64,000 nt of DNA from Sphingomonadales bacterium (GTDB lineage Bacteria; Pseudomonadota; Alphaproteobacteria; Sphingomonadales; Sphingomonadaceae): the NCBI GenBank assembly GCA_016721875.1, contig JADKHG010000014.1, forward strand, positions 1-64,000. Direction: 5' to 3'. How positions within the stretch are numbered: the stretch's first letter is position 1; each line of letters opens with the position of its first letter. Made by a program: the position numbers and the translations under genes. Below are positions 63,901 through 64,000 of this stretch, piece after piece. Under the pieces are notes generated by a model. The model was not told the origin of the DNA. It searched no databases and worked only from the letters and a program-made list of their open reading frames with translations.

Positions 63901-64000
63901 TGGGCGGCGGGTTGACGATGGTATAAGGTTCCGCATCGGGGCGTTCAGGGCGATAGGCACCGGTCGATTCCCAATGCTGGCCCCATTTGGCCTCTATGGT
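60992..64000 (-). CDS. valS: Valyl-tRNA synthetase, 5' end outside window, interrupted, with two repeat insertions
   Basis: A class I synthetase charging tRNA-Val. HIGH is in GSLHIGHALDN near 63880, the editing domain has ATTRPETMLADMAVAV, KMSKS is in GQKMSKSKGN near 62140, and a C-terminal coiled coil ends LSAALARLG. The protein stops at a TAG (62705-62707) after WWGHRIPA, where WY is expected. About 45 codons later the same frame resumes, and DVLDTWFSSALWPFGTLG is perfect. Frame 3 across 62620-62700 (SGNGAIVDPATAAGEGAW) may be the real coding there, implying two indels. Repeats at 62343-62422 and 61644-61757 are read in frame. Confidence 0.92.
61644..61757. repeat. Palindromic repeat inside valS (C-terminal part)
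   Basis: AAATTCTCCCCCTCTGGGGG-AGGTGCC at the left and GGCTGCCACCTCCCCCAG-AAGGGGAGGATTT at the right. It encodes a low-complexity insert (GEVAAAPAADGGGM, SASLRSAPPPEGE) between the anticodon-binding helices. Same family as 53590-53678. Confidence 0.85.
62343..62422. repeat. Palindromic repeat inside valS (catalytic part)
   Basis: CCGTTCGTGTCGAGCGAAGT-CGAGAC and, inverted, ATCTCGACTTCGCTCGATGC-GAACGG. A third repeat family, read in frame as part of VEMPIGRAQTPGVSTSLDTNG between GWPEGE and LLARHYPNDV, where ordinary ValS has only a few residues. Confidence 0.85.

Overview
The window reads as chromosomal DNA of an alphaproteobacterium of the order Sphingomonadales (Sphingopyxis/Sphingorhabdus-like). 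The reasons are a CtrA cell-cycle regulator with a CtrA box and GANTC sites in its own promoter, two large TonB-dependent receptors, a bacterial Coq4, a GyrB with an extra acidic linker, a methionine synthase encoded as two proteins, and several families of intergenic palindromes typical of these genomes. I found no rRNA, tRNA, CRISPR array, prophage or transposase gene.

Layout. 1-8067 is housekeeping: a DUF418 membrane protein, coq4, a leftward run (two exported proteins, a membrane protein, purL, DUF3052), then xseB-ispA-coaD. 8064-10161 holds an acyl-CoA ligase and a GxxExxY nuclease-fold gene bounded by 40-bp perfect inverted repeats. gyrB and an exported esterase follow. 14090-29107 carries two TonB receptors, an exported amidohydrolase, a beta-hydroxyacid dehydrogenase, threonine dehydratase, bpt, an RcnB/glycine-zipper surface protein, and a string of small repair and stress genes (fRMsr, arfB, pirin, DoxX, an S66 peptidase). 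29285-32529 holds ctrA, a PPP-type phosphatase and a MASE1-GGDEF cyclase. 32637-37252 has an enoyl-reductase-like protein, ygfZ, pyrC and rarD. 37305-43208 is a catabolic cluster (P450, acyl-CoA ligase, crotonase, acyl-CoA dehydrogenase) divergent from an AraC regulator. 43286-48223 holds an SH3 protein, a HerA-like ATPase, a beta-lactamase-like lipoprotein and small lipoproteins. 48428-54283 is a methionine-cycle operon: an ArsR-methyltransferase fusion, metF, and metH in two parts. 54337-64000 has an orphan membrane protein among repeats, a beta-helix protein, HerA, TIGR02186-TauE, and the 3' part of valS.

Sequence quality matters for interpretation. At least a dozen genes, including the normally indispensable purL and valS, are broken by single-base indels or an in-frame TAG, often at homopolymers. 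In most of them the rest of the protein is perfectly conserved in another frame. I treat these as probable consensus errors, and give each gene at its reconstructed full extent with the break marked. Two lesions are larger: about 110 nt missing from the ilvA ACT domain, and about 20 codons missing from the second acyl-CoA ligase.

The most interesting signals are: (1) the inverted-repeat unit carrying GxxExxY, with gene-less relatives at three other loci; (2) palindromic repeats inserted inside protein-coding genes (valS twice, metH, ygfZ, the end of a crotonase); (3) the ArsR-methyltransferase regulator with a 20-bp palindrome in front of metF-metH; and (4) the ctrA promoter architecture, plus a second perfect CtrA box in front of a surface-protein gene.
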